Assembly (NCBI RefSeq): GCF_020529025.1
Contig: NZ_JACNMM010000005.1
Span: 186,001 to 250,000, forward strand
From: Oceaniglobus trochenteri
GTDB lineage: Bacteria > Pseudomonadota > Alphaproteobacteria > Rhodobacterales > Rhodobacteraceae
Direction of reading: 5' to 3'
Length of the DNA: 64,000 bases
Shown here: piece after piece, positions 28,236 to 37,255 of the stretch
Position numbering within the stretch: position 1 is the stretch's first letter
How the letters are laid out: each line of letters begins with the position of its first letter
The notes under the pieces: model-generated
The model's database searches: none
Told to the model about the DNA's origin: nothing
The model's input: only the letters and a program-made list of their open reading frames with translations
Translations under genes and position numbers: made by a program

Positions 28236-28954
28236 TTGCGATTTCCGACTTTTCCATCTCTGACGGCCCGATGTCGGGTGCCATGGTCGAACCCGCGGCG
28301 CGCGGCCTGTTTGCCGATGACATCGCCATTGCCCTGTGCGACCCGCGCGCGCCCATGGGCAACCTGCTGATGCCCGAACGCAGCGGGATGACCCGCATGG
28401 TGGCCAAGCGGCAGCTTGAATTCACCGCCGGGCGCATCGCGGCCCATCGTGCCATGGCCGCCCTTGGCCAACCCGCGCAGCCCGTGATGCCCGGCCCCGA
28501 CCGCGCGCCGATCTGGCCCGCCGGTCTTGTGGGCAGCCTTTCGCATTGCGACAGCCTGTGCCTCTGCGCCATGGCCCATGCGCGCGATGTCCGCACCCTT
28601 GGCGTGGATGTCGAAGAGGACGAACCGCTCGACCCCGAGATGATCGACCTGATCTGCACCAGCCCTGAACGCAACTGGCTGGGCGCGCAGCCGGGTGCCG
28701 AACAGGGCCGCCTGGCCAAACTGATCTTCTCGGCCAAGGAAACCGCCTACAAGGCGCAATACCCCCTGTCGCGCGAGGTTCTGGATTTCCAGGCCATCGC
28801 CATTCTGCCCGATCTTGCCGGCGGGATCTTCGCCACCACCTTTACCCGCGCGGTCGGCCCCTTCGCCTCGGGCAGCCGGATGCAGGGGCGGTTCGCGCGC
28901 AGCCACGGCCTGATCCTGACCGGCCTGACCCTGCGGCACCCCGGGGGCGGCTGA
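28232..28954 (+). CDS. 4'-phosphopantetheinyl transferase (EntD/Sfp type)
   Basis: A 240-residue PPTase of the EntD-like group. It moves phosphopantetheine from CoA onto the serine of carrier proteins. The motifs are GSLSHCDSLCLCAMA (near residue 105), the metal-binding GVDVEEDEPL (near 128), and FSAKETAYKAQYPL (near 170). The gene overlaps the NRPS by 4 bases, so its natural targets are surely the ACP (Ser1780) of the PKS and the PCP (Ser1422) of the NRPS. Its presence means the operon carries its own activation enzyme. The next gene starts inside its stop codon (TGATG). Confidence 0.92.
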   Translation: MIAISDFSISDGPMSGAMVEPAARGLFADDIAIALCDPRAPMGNLLMPERSGMTRMVAKRQLEFTAGRIAAHRAMAALGQPAQPVMPGPDRAPIWPAGLVGSLSHCDSLCLCAMAHARDVRTLGVDVEEDEPLDPEMIDLICTSPERNWLGAQPGAEQGRLAKLIFSAKETAYKAQYPLSREVLDFQAIAILPDLAGGIFATTFTRAVGPFASGSRMQGRFARSHGLILTGLTLRHPGGG

Positions 28955-29907
28955 TGGGCGGGCCGTCGCGCCGGGCCGCCCTTGCGCTGCTGGCGGCGGC
29001 GGGCGGTGGCTTTGCCCTTGGCAGCCTGCACCGCCCCGCCCGCCTTCCCGGCCCGGTCGCGGTGGCCGCCGCCTATCAGACCCCCCTGCCCACACCCCGG
29101 CGCGGGCTGAACGTCTTTCATCTGGGCCACAGCCTGGTGGGCCGCGACATGCCCGCCATGCTGGCGCAACTGGCCGGTGAGGGGCATCGGTATCACAGTC
29201 AGTTGGGCCAGGGCACCGCGCTGCGCCAGCATTGGTATCCGGGCCTGCCGGTTCAGGGCTTTGCCAGCGAAAACGCCCATGACAGGTTTCGCCCCGCCCA
29301 TGGCGCCATCGGTTCGGGCGATTACGACGCCGTGATCCTGACCGAGATGGTCGAGCTTCTGGATGCCCTGAAATACCACGAAAGCGGCCCCTACCTGACC
29401 CGCTGGGCCGATCTGGCGCGCGGCGCCAACCCCACCACCCGCGTCTATCTTTACGAAACCTGGCATGGGCTGGACGATTCGGGCGGGTTTCTGGCCCGGC
29501 TCGATGCCGATATCGAACGGCTGTGGGTGGGCGAGCTGCTGGCCCATGACCTGTCCACCGCGCCGCCCCGCCCGATCCATCTGATCCCGGCGGGGCAGGT
29601 TCTGGCCCGCGTGGTGCGCGCGATCGAATCCGACCCCCTTCCCGGCCTGGCCCGGCGCGAGGATCTCTTCGCCCTTGCCCCCGATGGCAGCCGCGATCCG
29701 ATTCACCTGAACGATATCGGCGCCTACCTCGTGGCTGTCACCCATTTCGCAACGCTCTATCACCGCCCGCCCCTTGGCCTGCCGCACCGCCTTCTGCGCG
29801 CCGATGGCACGCCCGCCGATGCGCCCGGCGCGGCCGCCGCCGCCCTGATCCAAAGGCTGGCCTGGGAGGTGGTGCGCGCCGATCCGCGCACGGGCGTCCC
29901 CGCATGA
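28954..29907 (+). CDS. Exported SGNH-hydrolase-like protein
   Basis: A 317-residue protein. The N-terminus has a hydrophobic leader with a possible twin-arginine motif (PSRRAALALLAAAGGGFALG). The core has a GDSL/SGNH-type nucleophile, FHLGHSLVGRDMPAM (Ser in GHSL near residue 57). A late DPIHLNDIGAYLVAV supplies the Asp and His of the triad. SGNH enzymes remove or transfer acetyl and other acyl groups on glycans or lipids. The same pattern, with the ending GLPHRLLRA, is found in the N-terminal half of the next gene, so the two are tandem paralogues. An acyl-esterase or acyltransferase acting on the exported glycan is plausible. The exact reaction cannot be read. Confidence 0.65.
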   Translation: MGGPSRRAALALLAAAGGGFALGSLHRPARLPGPVAVAAAYQTPLPTPRRGLNVFHLGHSLVGRDMPAMLAQLAGEGHRYHSQLGQGTALRQHWYPGLPVQGFASENAHDRFRPAHGAIGSGDYDAVILTEMVELLDALKYHESGPYLTRWADLARGANPTTRVYLYETWHGLDDSGGFLARLDADIERLWVGELLAHDLSTAPPRPIHLIPAGQVLARVVRAIESDPLPGLARREDLFALAPDGSRDPIHLNDIGAYLVAVTHFATLYHRPPLGLPHRLLRADGTPADAPGAAAAALIQRLAWEVVRADPRTGVPA

Positions 29908-32246
29908 GCCTGCTCTCGACCCTCTCGGCCGTCCTGATGGTGGGCCATTCGCTGATCGGCCCCGATCAACCCGGAATGCTGGAACAGCTGTTGCAGGCCG
30001 GTGGCGCCGACACCCGGGTCGAGGCGCAGATCATCAACGGCGCCCCCCTGAAATGGAACTGGGATCACTCGGCCGAGGCCGAAGGCGTGGATGCCCGCGC
30101 CGCCCTGCCCGGCGGCACCGACGCCCTGATCCTGACCGAGGCGATCCCGCTTGCCAACCATCTGCAGTGGAGCGACAGCACCGGTTACGCCGCGCGCTTT
30201 GCCGATCTTGCGCGCCAGGGAAACCCCGAAGTGCGGGTTTTCGTTCTGGAAACCTGGCATTCGCTGAACAGCGGCACCGGCGTGGATGTGCCCCACGACA
30301 CCGGCGCCGCCACCCCCTGGCGCGACCGGATCGCCGATGACCTGCCGCTGTGGCAAGACCTGGCCGAGGCGGCGGGCGCCACCCTTGTTCCCGCCGGTCA
30401 GGCCATGGGGCAACTTTCGGACGCCATCGCTGCGGGCGAGGCGCCGGGGCTGGGCGATATCGGCGATCTGTTCGACGACGACATTCACCCCAACGACCTG
30501 GGCCATTACTTCGTGGCGCTGGTCAGCTATGCCATGCTCAGCGGGCAGGACCCGACGGGCTTGCCCCACCGGCTGCGCGGGCGCCATGACCGGGCGCTGG
30601 TTTCGGCCGATCCGGCACTGATCGCCCGGATGCAGGGCATCGCCACCGAAGTCGCGCGCAACGTCACGCCCGCACAAGAGGCCCGCAGGACGCCGCAACC
30701 CACCGCCCCCCCGCAGCCCGCGCCCCCAGCGCGGCAGGGCGACATGGCGGTGAACCTAGCCGCCATCACCGATTGGAGCGTGCAGCTGCCGTTCCTCGAC
30801 CTGATGAAGACCGCCCGCCCCTGGATCGGTCACAGGCCGGGCCAATGGGGCGGGGTCGAAACCGCTGCCCTGCGCGACTCTGGTCTGCTGGACGAAAACG
30901 GCTGGCCCACCCGCCTGCCCCGCGATCTGGGCAGCATCGGCACCCTGATCCTGACCGACCTGCCCGAGGATGCGGCGGGGGCGGCCGGATCGTATCTTCT
31001 GCGTTTTCAGGGCAAGGGCATCGTCGAGGTGTCGGGCCGCGCCCGCAATCAGCGCTATGGCAAGAATGCCGTAACCTTCGATTTCACCCCCGGCCCCGGC
31101 CCGGTGGAAATTCGCATCCAGCGCACCGATCCTGCCGATCCGGTGCGCGCCATCACCGTTGTGCGGGCCGACCGGGTGGCCGATTTCGACGCCGGGGCGC
31201 TGTTCAACCCCGACTGGCTGGCGCTGCTGGATGGTTTCCGGGTGCTGCGGTTCATGGATTGGATGGCCACCAACAATTCCACCCAGGTGCACTGGCAGGA
31301 TCGCCCCCGCCCCGGTGATTACACCTACGCGGAAAAGGGCGTGCCGGTCGAAGTACTGATCGCGCTGGCCAACCGGCTGAAGGCCGATCCCTGGTTCACC
31401 CTGCCCCACATGGCCGACGATGCCTATGTCCGCGCCTTTGGCGAAGCGGTGCGCGCGGGTCTGGCCCCCGACCGGCAGGTCATCGCGGAATATTCCAACG
31501 AGGTCTGGAATTGGCAATTCGACCAGGCGAAATGGGCCCGCGAACAGGCCGCCGCCCGCTGGTCCGAGCCTGACGCGGGCCACCAGTTCTACGGCATGCG
31601 CGCGGCGGAGGTGGCGAATATATGGTCCTCGATCCTGCCCGAGGACCGGCTGATCAACGTGATCGCGACCCAGACCGGCTGGCTGGGCCTGGAAGAGGCG
31701 ATCCTGACTGCCCCGCTTTCGGTGGCCGAGGGGAACGCCCGGCCCGCCGACGCCTTCGATGCCTATGCCATCACCGGCTATTTCGGCGGCATCCTGGGCA
31801 CCGAGGCGCGCGCGCCCCTGCTGCGCGGCTGGCTGGCAGAGGGTGAGGCCACCGCGCTTGCCGCGAAAGAGCTGCGCGATGGCAGCGTCACCGGCGATGC
31901 CACCGACACGCTGTCCGACCTGCTGAACCGGGTTCTGCCCCATCACAAGGCAGTGGCCGACAGATACGGGTTGCGCCTTGTCATGTATGAAGGCGGCACG
32001 CATCTGACCGGCATCGGCCCCATGGCGGATGACGCGGCGCTGAGCGATTTCTTCATCCGCTTCAATTATTCGCCCGAGATGGGCGCGCTGTACCGTGATC
32101 TGATCGCGGGATGGTATGCGCTGGGGGGCGAGATGTTCAACGTCTTCAACGATGTCTATGCCCCCACCAAATGGGGAAGCTGGGGCGCACGCCGCCATCT
32201 GGGCGATGACAACCCCCGCTGGCAGGCCATCGAGGCGGCGAGATGA
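29904..32246 (+). CDS. SGNH-like domain fused to a clan-A-like glycosidase barrel
   Basis: A 780-residue two-part protein. Residues 1-250 repeat the SGNH-like pattern of the preceding gene: MVGHSLIGPDQPGML, VFVLETWHSL and DDIHPNDLGHYFVAL. An Ala/Pro/Gln-rich linker (about 255-280) follows. The C-terminal 500 residues resemble a glycoside hydrolase of the clan A barrel type. VIAEYSNEVWNW places a candidate acid/base Glu533 after Asn, and LVMYEGGTHL gives a candidate nucleophile Glu696. No signal peptide is seen, as the protein opens directly on the SGNH motif; this is odd next to an exported paralogue. It may process or remodel the polymer inside the cell, or its start may lie elsewhere. It overlaps both neighbours by 4 bases. 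Confidence 0.62.
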   Translation: MSLLSTLSAVLMVGHSLIGPDQPGMLEQLLQAGGADTRVEAQIINGAPLKWNWDHSAEAEGVDARAALPGGTDALILTEAIPLANHLQWSDSTGYAARFADLARQGNPEVRVFVLETWHSLNSGTGVDVPHDTGAATPWRDRIADDLPLWQDLAEAAGATLVPAGQAMGQLSDAIAAGEAPGLGDIGDLFDDDIHPNDLGHYFVALVSYAMLSGQDPTGLPHRLRGRHDRALVSADPALIARMQGIATEVARNVTPAQEARRTPQPTAPPQPAPPARQGDMAVNLAAITDWSVQLPFLDLMKTARPWIGHRPGQWGGVETAALRDSGLLDENGWPTRLPRDLGSIGTLILTDLPEDAAGAAGSYLLRFQGKGIVEVSGRARNQRYGKNAVTFDFTPGPGPVEIRIQRTDPADPVRAITVVRADRVADFDAGALFNPDWLALLDGFRVLRFMDWMATNNSTQVHWQDRPRPGDYTYAEKGVPVEVLIALANRLKADPWFTLPHMADDAYVRAFGEAVRAGLAPDRQVIAEYSNEVWNWQFDQAKWAREQAAARWSEPDAGHQFYGMRAAEVANIWSSILPEDRLINVIATQTGWLGLEEAILTAPLSVAEGNARPADAFDAYAITGYFGGILGTEARAPLLRGWLAEGEATALAAKELRDGSVTGDATDTLSDLLNRVLPHHKAVADRYGLRLVMYEGGTHLTGIGPMADDAALSDFFIRFNYSPEMGALYRDLIAGWYALGGEMFNVFNDVYAPTKWGSWGARRHLGDDNPRWQAIEAAR

Positions 32247-33070
32247 GCCTTTCGGTCATCCTGCCCGCCCATGACGAGGCCGGGTATCTGGCCGCCTGCC
32301 TTTCGGCGCTTCTGCGGTCCGACGGGGTGGCGGGGCAGATCGTCGTGGTGGCCAACGGATGCCGTGACGATACCGCCACCGTGGCGCGCCGTTTCGCGCA
32401 AGAGGCCGCGCGCCGGGGCTGGACGCTGAACGTGATCGAAACGCCCGAGGGTGGCAAGCTGAACGCGATGAACCTGGGCGATGGCGCCGCCACGTGGGAT
32501 CTGCGGCTTTATCTCGACGCCGATGTCATCGTTTCGCCCCCGCTGCTGGCACAGATCGTCGAAGCGCTGGGGCAGCCCGCGCCGCGCTATGCCACCGGAT
32601 CGCCCCGCGTCAGCCGGGCGCAAAGCCCCGTCACCCGCGCCTATGCCCGGTTCTGGTCCGGCCTGCCCTTCGTCACCCATGGCGCGCCGGGCTTCGGGCT
32701 TTATGCCGTCAACGCCGCCGGGCGGGCGCGCTGGGGGGCCTTTCCCGACATCATCTCGGACGATACCTTCGTGCGGTTGCAGTTTGCCCCCGAAGAACGG
32801 CTACGCCTGCCCGCCACCTATGATTGGCCCATGGTCGAGGGGTTTGCCAACCTCGTGCGCGTGCGCCGCCGCCAGAACATCGGCGTGGAGGAGATTGCCC
32901 GCCATCACCCCGACCTTCTGGCCAATGACGATGCGCGCCATCTGGGCGCGGGCGGGGTGTTGCGGCGGCTGTTTCGCGATCCGGTGGCCTTCGCGGTCTA
33001 TGCCGCGATCACGCTGGCGGTGAAATCACCGCTTTTTGCCAATGCCGGGCGCTGGGTGCGCGGGCGTTAG
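32243..33070 (+). CDS. Family 2 glycosyltransferase
   Basis: A 275-residue GT2 enzyme. It opens with SVILPAHDEAGYLAACLSAL and QIVVVANGCRDDT, and has GGKLNAMNLGD, the metal motif YLDADVIV near residue 92, and an ISDDTFVRLQF acceptor motif. A short hydrophobic segment (AVYAAITLAV) near the C-terminus suggests membrane contact. It is the last gene of the coupled PKS-NRPS chain, starting within the previous stop (4-base overlap). Its own stop overlaps that of the convergent GT4 gene by 4 bases. The substrate is unknown. Confidence 0.85.
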   Translation: MSLSVILPAHDEAGYLAACLSALLRSDGVAGQIVVVANGCRDDTATVARRFAQEAARRGWTLNVIETPEGGKLNAMNLGDGAATWDLRLYLDADVIVSPPLLAQIVEALGQPAPRYATGSPRVSRAQSPVTRAYARFWSGLPFVTHGAPGFGLYAVNAAGRARWGAFPDIISDDTFVRLQFAPEERLRLPATYDWPMVEGFANLVRVRRRQNIGVEEIARHHPDLLANDDARHLGAGGVLRRLFRDPVAFAVYAAITLAVKSPLFANAGRWVRGR

Positions 33071-34272
33071 CCCACGGCGGCGCGGATGTGGCCGGCCAGC
33101 TTTGACGCCTCGACATCCACGTCGTGGCGCGCCAGCACCCTTTCGCGCCCCGCCGCCCCCATTTCGGCCATCTGCGCGACCGGCGTTTCGGACAGCGCGA
33201 TCAGGGCATCGGCCAGCGCCTTCACATCGCCCGCCGGCACAAGCCAGCCGCAGTCGGGCGTGACCAGTTCGGGAATGCCCGCAACGAAGGTGGAAATCAC
33301 CGGGCGGCCCGTGGCCATGGCCTCCATCAGGACCATGGGCAGGCCTTCGGCAAAGCTGGGCATGATGATGGCATGGGCATTCTCAAGCTCGGCGTTCACC
33401 CGGTCTTCGCCGACCCAGCCGGTCAGGGTGATGCGATCCTCGATCCCGACGGCACGGATGGCCTTTTCGATGGCCGGACGCATCTGGCCGTCGCCCACCA
33501 GCGTCAGGTGAATCTCGGGATGGCTTTCCTTCAGCCGCGCCATGGCATGCACCAGCGTCAACTGGCCCTTCTGTTCCACGAACCGCCCGATGGTGACAAC
33601 GCGCAGGGGCGGCAGCGCCGGAAAGGGCGTGGCCTTGGGGAAGACATGGGGTTCGATTCCGCATTGCACCACCTTCACCCTGTCCCAGACATCGAACCCC
33701 GCCCAGCGGTAAAGCTGCGAGCGTCCGAATTCGCTGACTCCCACGGCAAAGGCCGAGCGACGGATCTTTTCGCCCAGCGACAGCGCCTCGGGGGTGTCGA
33801 ATTCCTCGGGGCCGTGAACGGTGAAACTGTACTGCACCCCGCCCATGATCTGCGCCAGCATGGCGATTGCCGGGGCGTTGGTGCCGAAATGGCAATGGAC
33901 ATGCTGCACCCCCTCGTCCCGGCAGCGCCGGGCGACATGGGCCGCTTCGACCACATAGGCCAGGTGGCGCAGGCGTTTGCCCTGCGCGTTGCGCGACAGC
34001 TGCCGCGCCACGCGCAGGGCGCGCAGGGTGGAGCCCGGATGGCGCAGGGCAAGGCGCAGAAACCCCGCCAGAAGCCGCCCCGCCCCCTGTTTCAGAACGT
34101 ATTCCGTGCGCTGGCGTTCGCCCTCGTTGGCGGGATCGACCAGTTCATCGTCAAACCGCCGCATGGCCAGACGCAGCACCTCGAACCCCGCCCGCTCAAG
34201 CGCATGAATCTCGCGCCGGATAAAGCTGTGCGAGGGTTGTGGATAGGTGTTCAGCACATATGCGATCTTCAC
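33067..34272 (-). CDS. Family 4 glycosyltransferase
   Basis: A 401-residue GT-B retaining glycosyltransferase. The N-terminal domain begins KIAYVLNTYPQPSHSFIRREI, typical of exopolysaccharide enzymes of this group, and contains HVHCHFG and YSFTVHGPEEF. The C-terminal domain binds the nucleotide-sugar: VVTIGRFVEQKG near residue 225, TLVGDGQMRP, and the EX7E-type motif SFAEGLPMVLMEAMATGRPVI near 305. It is convergent with the last gene of the PKS-NRPS chain and divergent from the flippase gene, with about 190 bases for two promoters. Donor and acceptor are not known. Confidence 0.88.
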   Translation of the reverse strand: MKIAYVLNTYPQPSHSFIRREIHALERAGFEVLRLAMRRFDDELVDPANEGERQRTEYVLKQGAGRLLAGFLRLALRHPGSTLRALRVARQLSRNAQGKRLRHLAYVVEAAHVARRCRDEGVQHVHCHFGTNAPAIAMLAQIMGGVQYSFTVHGPEEFDTPEALSLGEKIRRSAFAVGVSEFGRSQLYRWAGFDVWDRVKVVQCGIEPHVFPKATPFPALPPLRVVTIGRFVEQKGQLTLVHAMARLKESHPEIHLTLVGDGQMRPAIEKAIRAVGIEDRITLTGWVGEDRVNAELENAHAIIMPSFAEGLPMVLMEAMATGRPVISTFVAGIPELVTPDCGWLVPAGDVKALADALIALSETPVAQMAEMGAAGRERVLARHDVDVEASKLAGHIRAAVG

Positions 34273-34466
34273 GAGGGCAGTCCTTGCAGTGAAATTGGCG
34301 ATCCCGGTACAGGTATACAGGACAACCGAAGATTGTGGTCATTTCTTGCTATCACACAGTGGTCGCTTCGCGGCGCAACTGTGGCATTTAACGGGAAAAT
34401 CACGGGGAATAGTGCTGGCCACCGGCCCGGGTTGCCCCATAAACACAGGGGGCAAGGGGGACGGGC

Positions 34467-35828
34467 ATGAAGCGATTGATGGCAGCGATGCAGGGCAACC
34501 GGCTGATGGCGCGCGCGATGCGCAGTTCATCCTGGATCCTGATCGGATATTCCGGCAGCCAGGGCATGCGCCTTGCGGCCAACCTTGTCCTGACCCGGCT
34601 GCTGTTCCCCGAGGCCTTCGGGATGATGGCGCTGGTCAGCGTCGTGACCGTGGGTCTTGCGATGTTTTCGGACGTTGGCATCAGCCCCTCGATTTCGCAA
34701 TCGCGGCGGGGCGACGACCCCGATTTCCTGAACACCGCCTGGACGATCCAGGTGATCCGCGGTTTCGGCCTGTGGCTGGCGGCCTGTGTTCTGGCCTGGC
34801 CCGTCGCCATGTTCTATGGCGAACCCGACCTTGCGCTGTACCTGCCGCTGGCGGGGGTGTCCCTGGCCATTGCCGGGTTCAACCCCACCCGCATCGAAAC
34901 GGCGCACCGCCACCTTCTGGTGGGGCGGCTGACGGTTCTTGACCTGGCCAGCCAGGCCATCGGCGTGCTGGCGATGATCGCGCTGGCCGCGGCGCTGCAA
35001 TCGGTGATGGCGCTGGTGATCGGCGGCGTGGTGGGCGTTCTGGCGAAACTGGTGCTTACCCATTTCGGGCTGCCCGGCCTGCGCAACCGCTTCCGCTGGG
35101 AAAGGGCCGCGGCCAACGAGCTGATCAAGTTCGGCAAATGGATCTTCCTGTCCACCGCCTTCTGGTTTCTCAGCTCGCAGGGGGACAAGGCGATCCTGGG
35201 CAAGTTCCTGCCGCTGAACACCCTTGGCGTCTACAATATCGGCTATTTCCTGGCGGCCTTCCCCCTTGCCCTGGGCCAGGCGGTGACGGGAAAGGTGCTG
35301 ATCCCCATCTATCGTGACACGCCGCCCAACGCCTCGCCCGAGAACGCCCGCAAGCTGCGCAAGATGCGCTATACGCTGGGGGTGCCGATCATGGTGCTTC
35401 TCACGGTGATGGCCTTCCTCGGCCCCGAGATCGTCGATCTGCTTTACGATGCGCGCTATGTCCACGCGGGGGCCATCCTGGTGCTGCTGGCGGCGGCGCA
35501 GATTCCGCAGGTGATCGGGCTGTCCTATGATCAGGCGGCGCTGGCGGCCGGGGATTCGCGACGCTTTTTCGTCTTTTCCTGTTCGCGTGCCGTGCTTCAG
35601 GTGGGGTTCATCCTGATCGGCGTGGCGATGTTCGGGCTGATCGGTGCGCTGGTCGGGCTGGGGCTCTCGACGCTGCTGACACATCCGGTCGCGATCTGGC
35701 TGGCGCGCCATCACCGGGTCTGGGATCCGGTGCATGACCTTGTGTTCTTCGGCTATGGCGCGGTGGTGGCGGCACTGTCGCTGTGGCTGCACTGGGGGCA
35801 AATCCTGGCGATGATCGCCGCGACCTGA
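34467..35828 (+). CDS. Wzx-type polysaccharide flippase
   Basis: A 453-residue membrane protein of the MOP/polysaccharide-exporter superfamily, with about twelve hydrophobic segments. The opening SSWILIGYSGSQGMRLAANLVLTRLL is typical of the lipopolysaccharide-exporter branch (MviN/Wzx fold). FGMMALVSVVTVGLAMFSDVGI and DKAILGKFLPLNTLGVYNIGYF are further family segments. It would move undecaprenyl-linked repeat units across the inner membrane for polymerisation. A purine-rich site (GGGCAAGGGGGA) precedes the ATG. The gene is convergent with the Wzz-like gene, with only 10 bases between the stops. Confidence 0.88.
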   Translation: MKRLMAAMQGNRLMARAMRSSSWILIGYSGSQGMRLAANLVLTRLLFPEAFGMMALVSVVTVGLAMFSDVGISPSISQSRRGDDPDFLNTAWTIQVIRGFGLWLAACVLAWPVAMFYGEPDLALYLPLAGVSLAIAGFNPTRIETAHRHLLVGRLTVLDLASQAIGVLAMIALAAALQSVMALVIGGVVGVLAKLVLTHFGLPGLRNRFRWERAAANELIKFGKWIFLSTAFWFLSSQGDKAILGKFLPLNTLGVYNIGYFLAAFPLALGQAVTGKVLIPIYRDTPPNASPENARKLRKMRYTLGVPIMVLLTVMAFLGPEIVDLLYDARYVHAGAILVLLAAAQIPQVIGLSYDQAALAAGDSRRFFVFSCSRAVLQVGFILIGVAMFGLIGALVGLGLSTLLTHPVAIWLARHHRVWDPVHDLVFFGYGAVVAALSLWLHWGQILAMIAAT

Positions 35829-35838
35829 GCGGTTTTTC

Positions 35839-37143
35839 TCAGGCGTTGTCGCCGGGGTTCAGGGCGCGGGTGCGCCGCCCCTCCTGCCAGTCGTGAAAGC
35901 GGTGGCGCAGGCGCGTGAGGGGCGAAACCCGGATCGGCTTTGCCTCGAGAAACGGGATCGAAACGACCGGCGTCAGCCCGGTTTCCCGCTTCATCTGCGC
36001 GGCGGTGCGCAGAACCGGCTTGCGCAGGTCCAGAAGGAAGGCCACGCCAAGTGCCGCCATCACCGAAGCCACCCCGCCCATCAGCGCCAGACGCTTCTTC
36101 GAGGTGGTATAGGGGTATTCGGGCAAGGGGGCCGCTTCCAGCACGGTCAGCTTTTCGGAATTGTTGCGCGCCTCAAGCCGCGCGCCCACCTCGGCCTCGG
36201 CCCGGCGGGTGCTGATCACGTCAAGCTGCCCCTGTAGCTGGCTGAGCTGCCGGGTATAGGCCGAAAGCTGGCGTTCGATCTCGGGGCTGGTTTCGATGCT
36301 GGCCGAAAGGTCGGCGACGCGCTGGCGCAGAAGATCGCGCTGTTCGTCAAGGCCGGCAAGCTGGGCCTCAAGCTCGGCTGTCTGGCGTTCGACCGTGGCG
36401 CGGCGGCCGTTCCTGTCGACCTGGTCCAACTCGCGTTGAACCGAGATGCGGTTGCGTTCGATGTCCAGAATCGCCTGGTTGATCGTCGAAATCTCGCCCC
36501 GCCGGAATTCCAGCGAACCGGGGATTGCCAGGTCATTGGCGGCGCGGAATTCGGCCATCTCGTCCTGCAATTCCGCGATCTCGCGGGTCAGCTGCTCTTC
36601 CTGGCGGGTGAAGAACTCCAACGTTGCCTCGGTCTGTTCGGCGCGGGAACTGGCGCTGAGCGCGATGGTGCGCTGCGAAAGCTCTTGCGCGACGGCCTGC
36701 GCCGCCTCGGCCGAGGGCATGTTGGCGGTGATCGTCAGAACCGAGATGGTGCCGTCATCGGCAAAGCCCTCGCGCACGGCGGCCACGCCATTGATCGAGA
36801 CGGATTCGCGCAGGCGGTTCACCTTTTCGGTCAGGGTGATGCCGGGCAGGTCGCCGTAAAGATCGAACTTCTCGATCACGCCGATCAGGCTGCCGCGCGC
36901 CATGATCTGCTGTTCGATCAGTTGCAGGCGCCGCGCCGACGATCCGGCCACGGTCGAGGGCGCAAGATCGTTGGCGATCTTGGGGCGTTCGATCTGGATC
37001 ACCTCGGCGCTGCGGTACATGTGTTGCTGGTTCGAGGCGAACATCAGCGACGCGATACAGCCCAGCAGCACAAGCCCGATGATCAGGCGCAGGTGGCGGC
37101 GCACCATGTCCAGGGCATCGTCCAGTGAATAAATCGGACCCAT
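35839..37143 (-). CDS. Wzz/GumC-like chain-length determinant protein
   Basis: A 434-residue polysaccharide co-polymerase. Two membrane segments frame a large periplasmic part: LRLIIGLVLLGCIASLMFA near residue 20, and LALMGGVASVMAALGVAFLLDL near 380. The central region (about 165-335) is coiled-coil-rich, with long runs of Glu, Gln, Arg and Leu. The Pro-rich stretch before the second membrane segment (APLPEYPYTTSKK) is typical of the family. Such proteins set polymer length with the Wzy polymerase. The cytosolic kinase domain found in BY-kinase fusions is absent and is encoded separately by the upstream CpsD-like gene on the same strand. Confidence 0.87.
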   Translation of the reverse strand: MGPIYSLDDALDMVRRHLRLIIGLVLLGCIASLMFASNQQHMYRSAEVIQIERPKIANDLAPSTVAGSSARRLQLIEQQIMARGSLIGVIEKFDLYGDLPGITLTEKVNRLRESVSINGVAAVREGFADDGTISVLTITANMPSAEAAQAVAQELSQRTIALSASSRAEQTEATLEFFTRQEEQLTREIAELQDEMAEFRAANDLAIPGSLEFRRGEISTINQAILDIERNRISVQRELDQVDRNGRRATVERQTAELEAQLAGLDEQRDLLRQRVADLSASIETSPEIERQLSAYTRQLSQLQGQLDVISTRRAEAEVGARLEARNNSEKLTVLEAAPLPEYPYTTSKKRLALMGGVASVMAALGVAFLLDLRKPVLRTAAQMKRETGLTPVVSIPFLEAKPIRVSPLTRLRHRFHDWQEGRRTRALNPGDNA

Positions 37144-37255
37144 CGCAGTTCATCCCAAAGCATCAGCGGGCAGAAGATAACCCGCGCAAGGCGAGCAAAC
37201 CAGATCAACGGGGCGAAACTGTGGCCCGTCTGGGGACAAATGGCCGTTATCGGGG

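Noticed and set aside
33648-33670. GGTTCGATTCC, like a tRNA T-loop
   Set aside because: It lies within the GT4 coding frame. No acceptor stem or anticodon arm can be drawn around it. A similar string at 44124 in rodZ was rejected for the same reason.
34350-34385. CACAGT ... ACTGTG and shared CTGTGGC strings at glycan promoters
   Set aside because: A 6-7 base match recurs by chance several times in 64 kb, and spacing to the genes is not consistent.
35820-35840. CCTGAG ... CTCAGG around a T-rich loop between wzx and wzz
   Set aside because: The stem is only 6 bp, includes both genes' ends, and has no T-run after it in either direction. Too weak to call a terminator.
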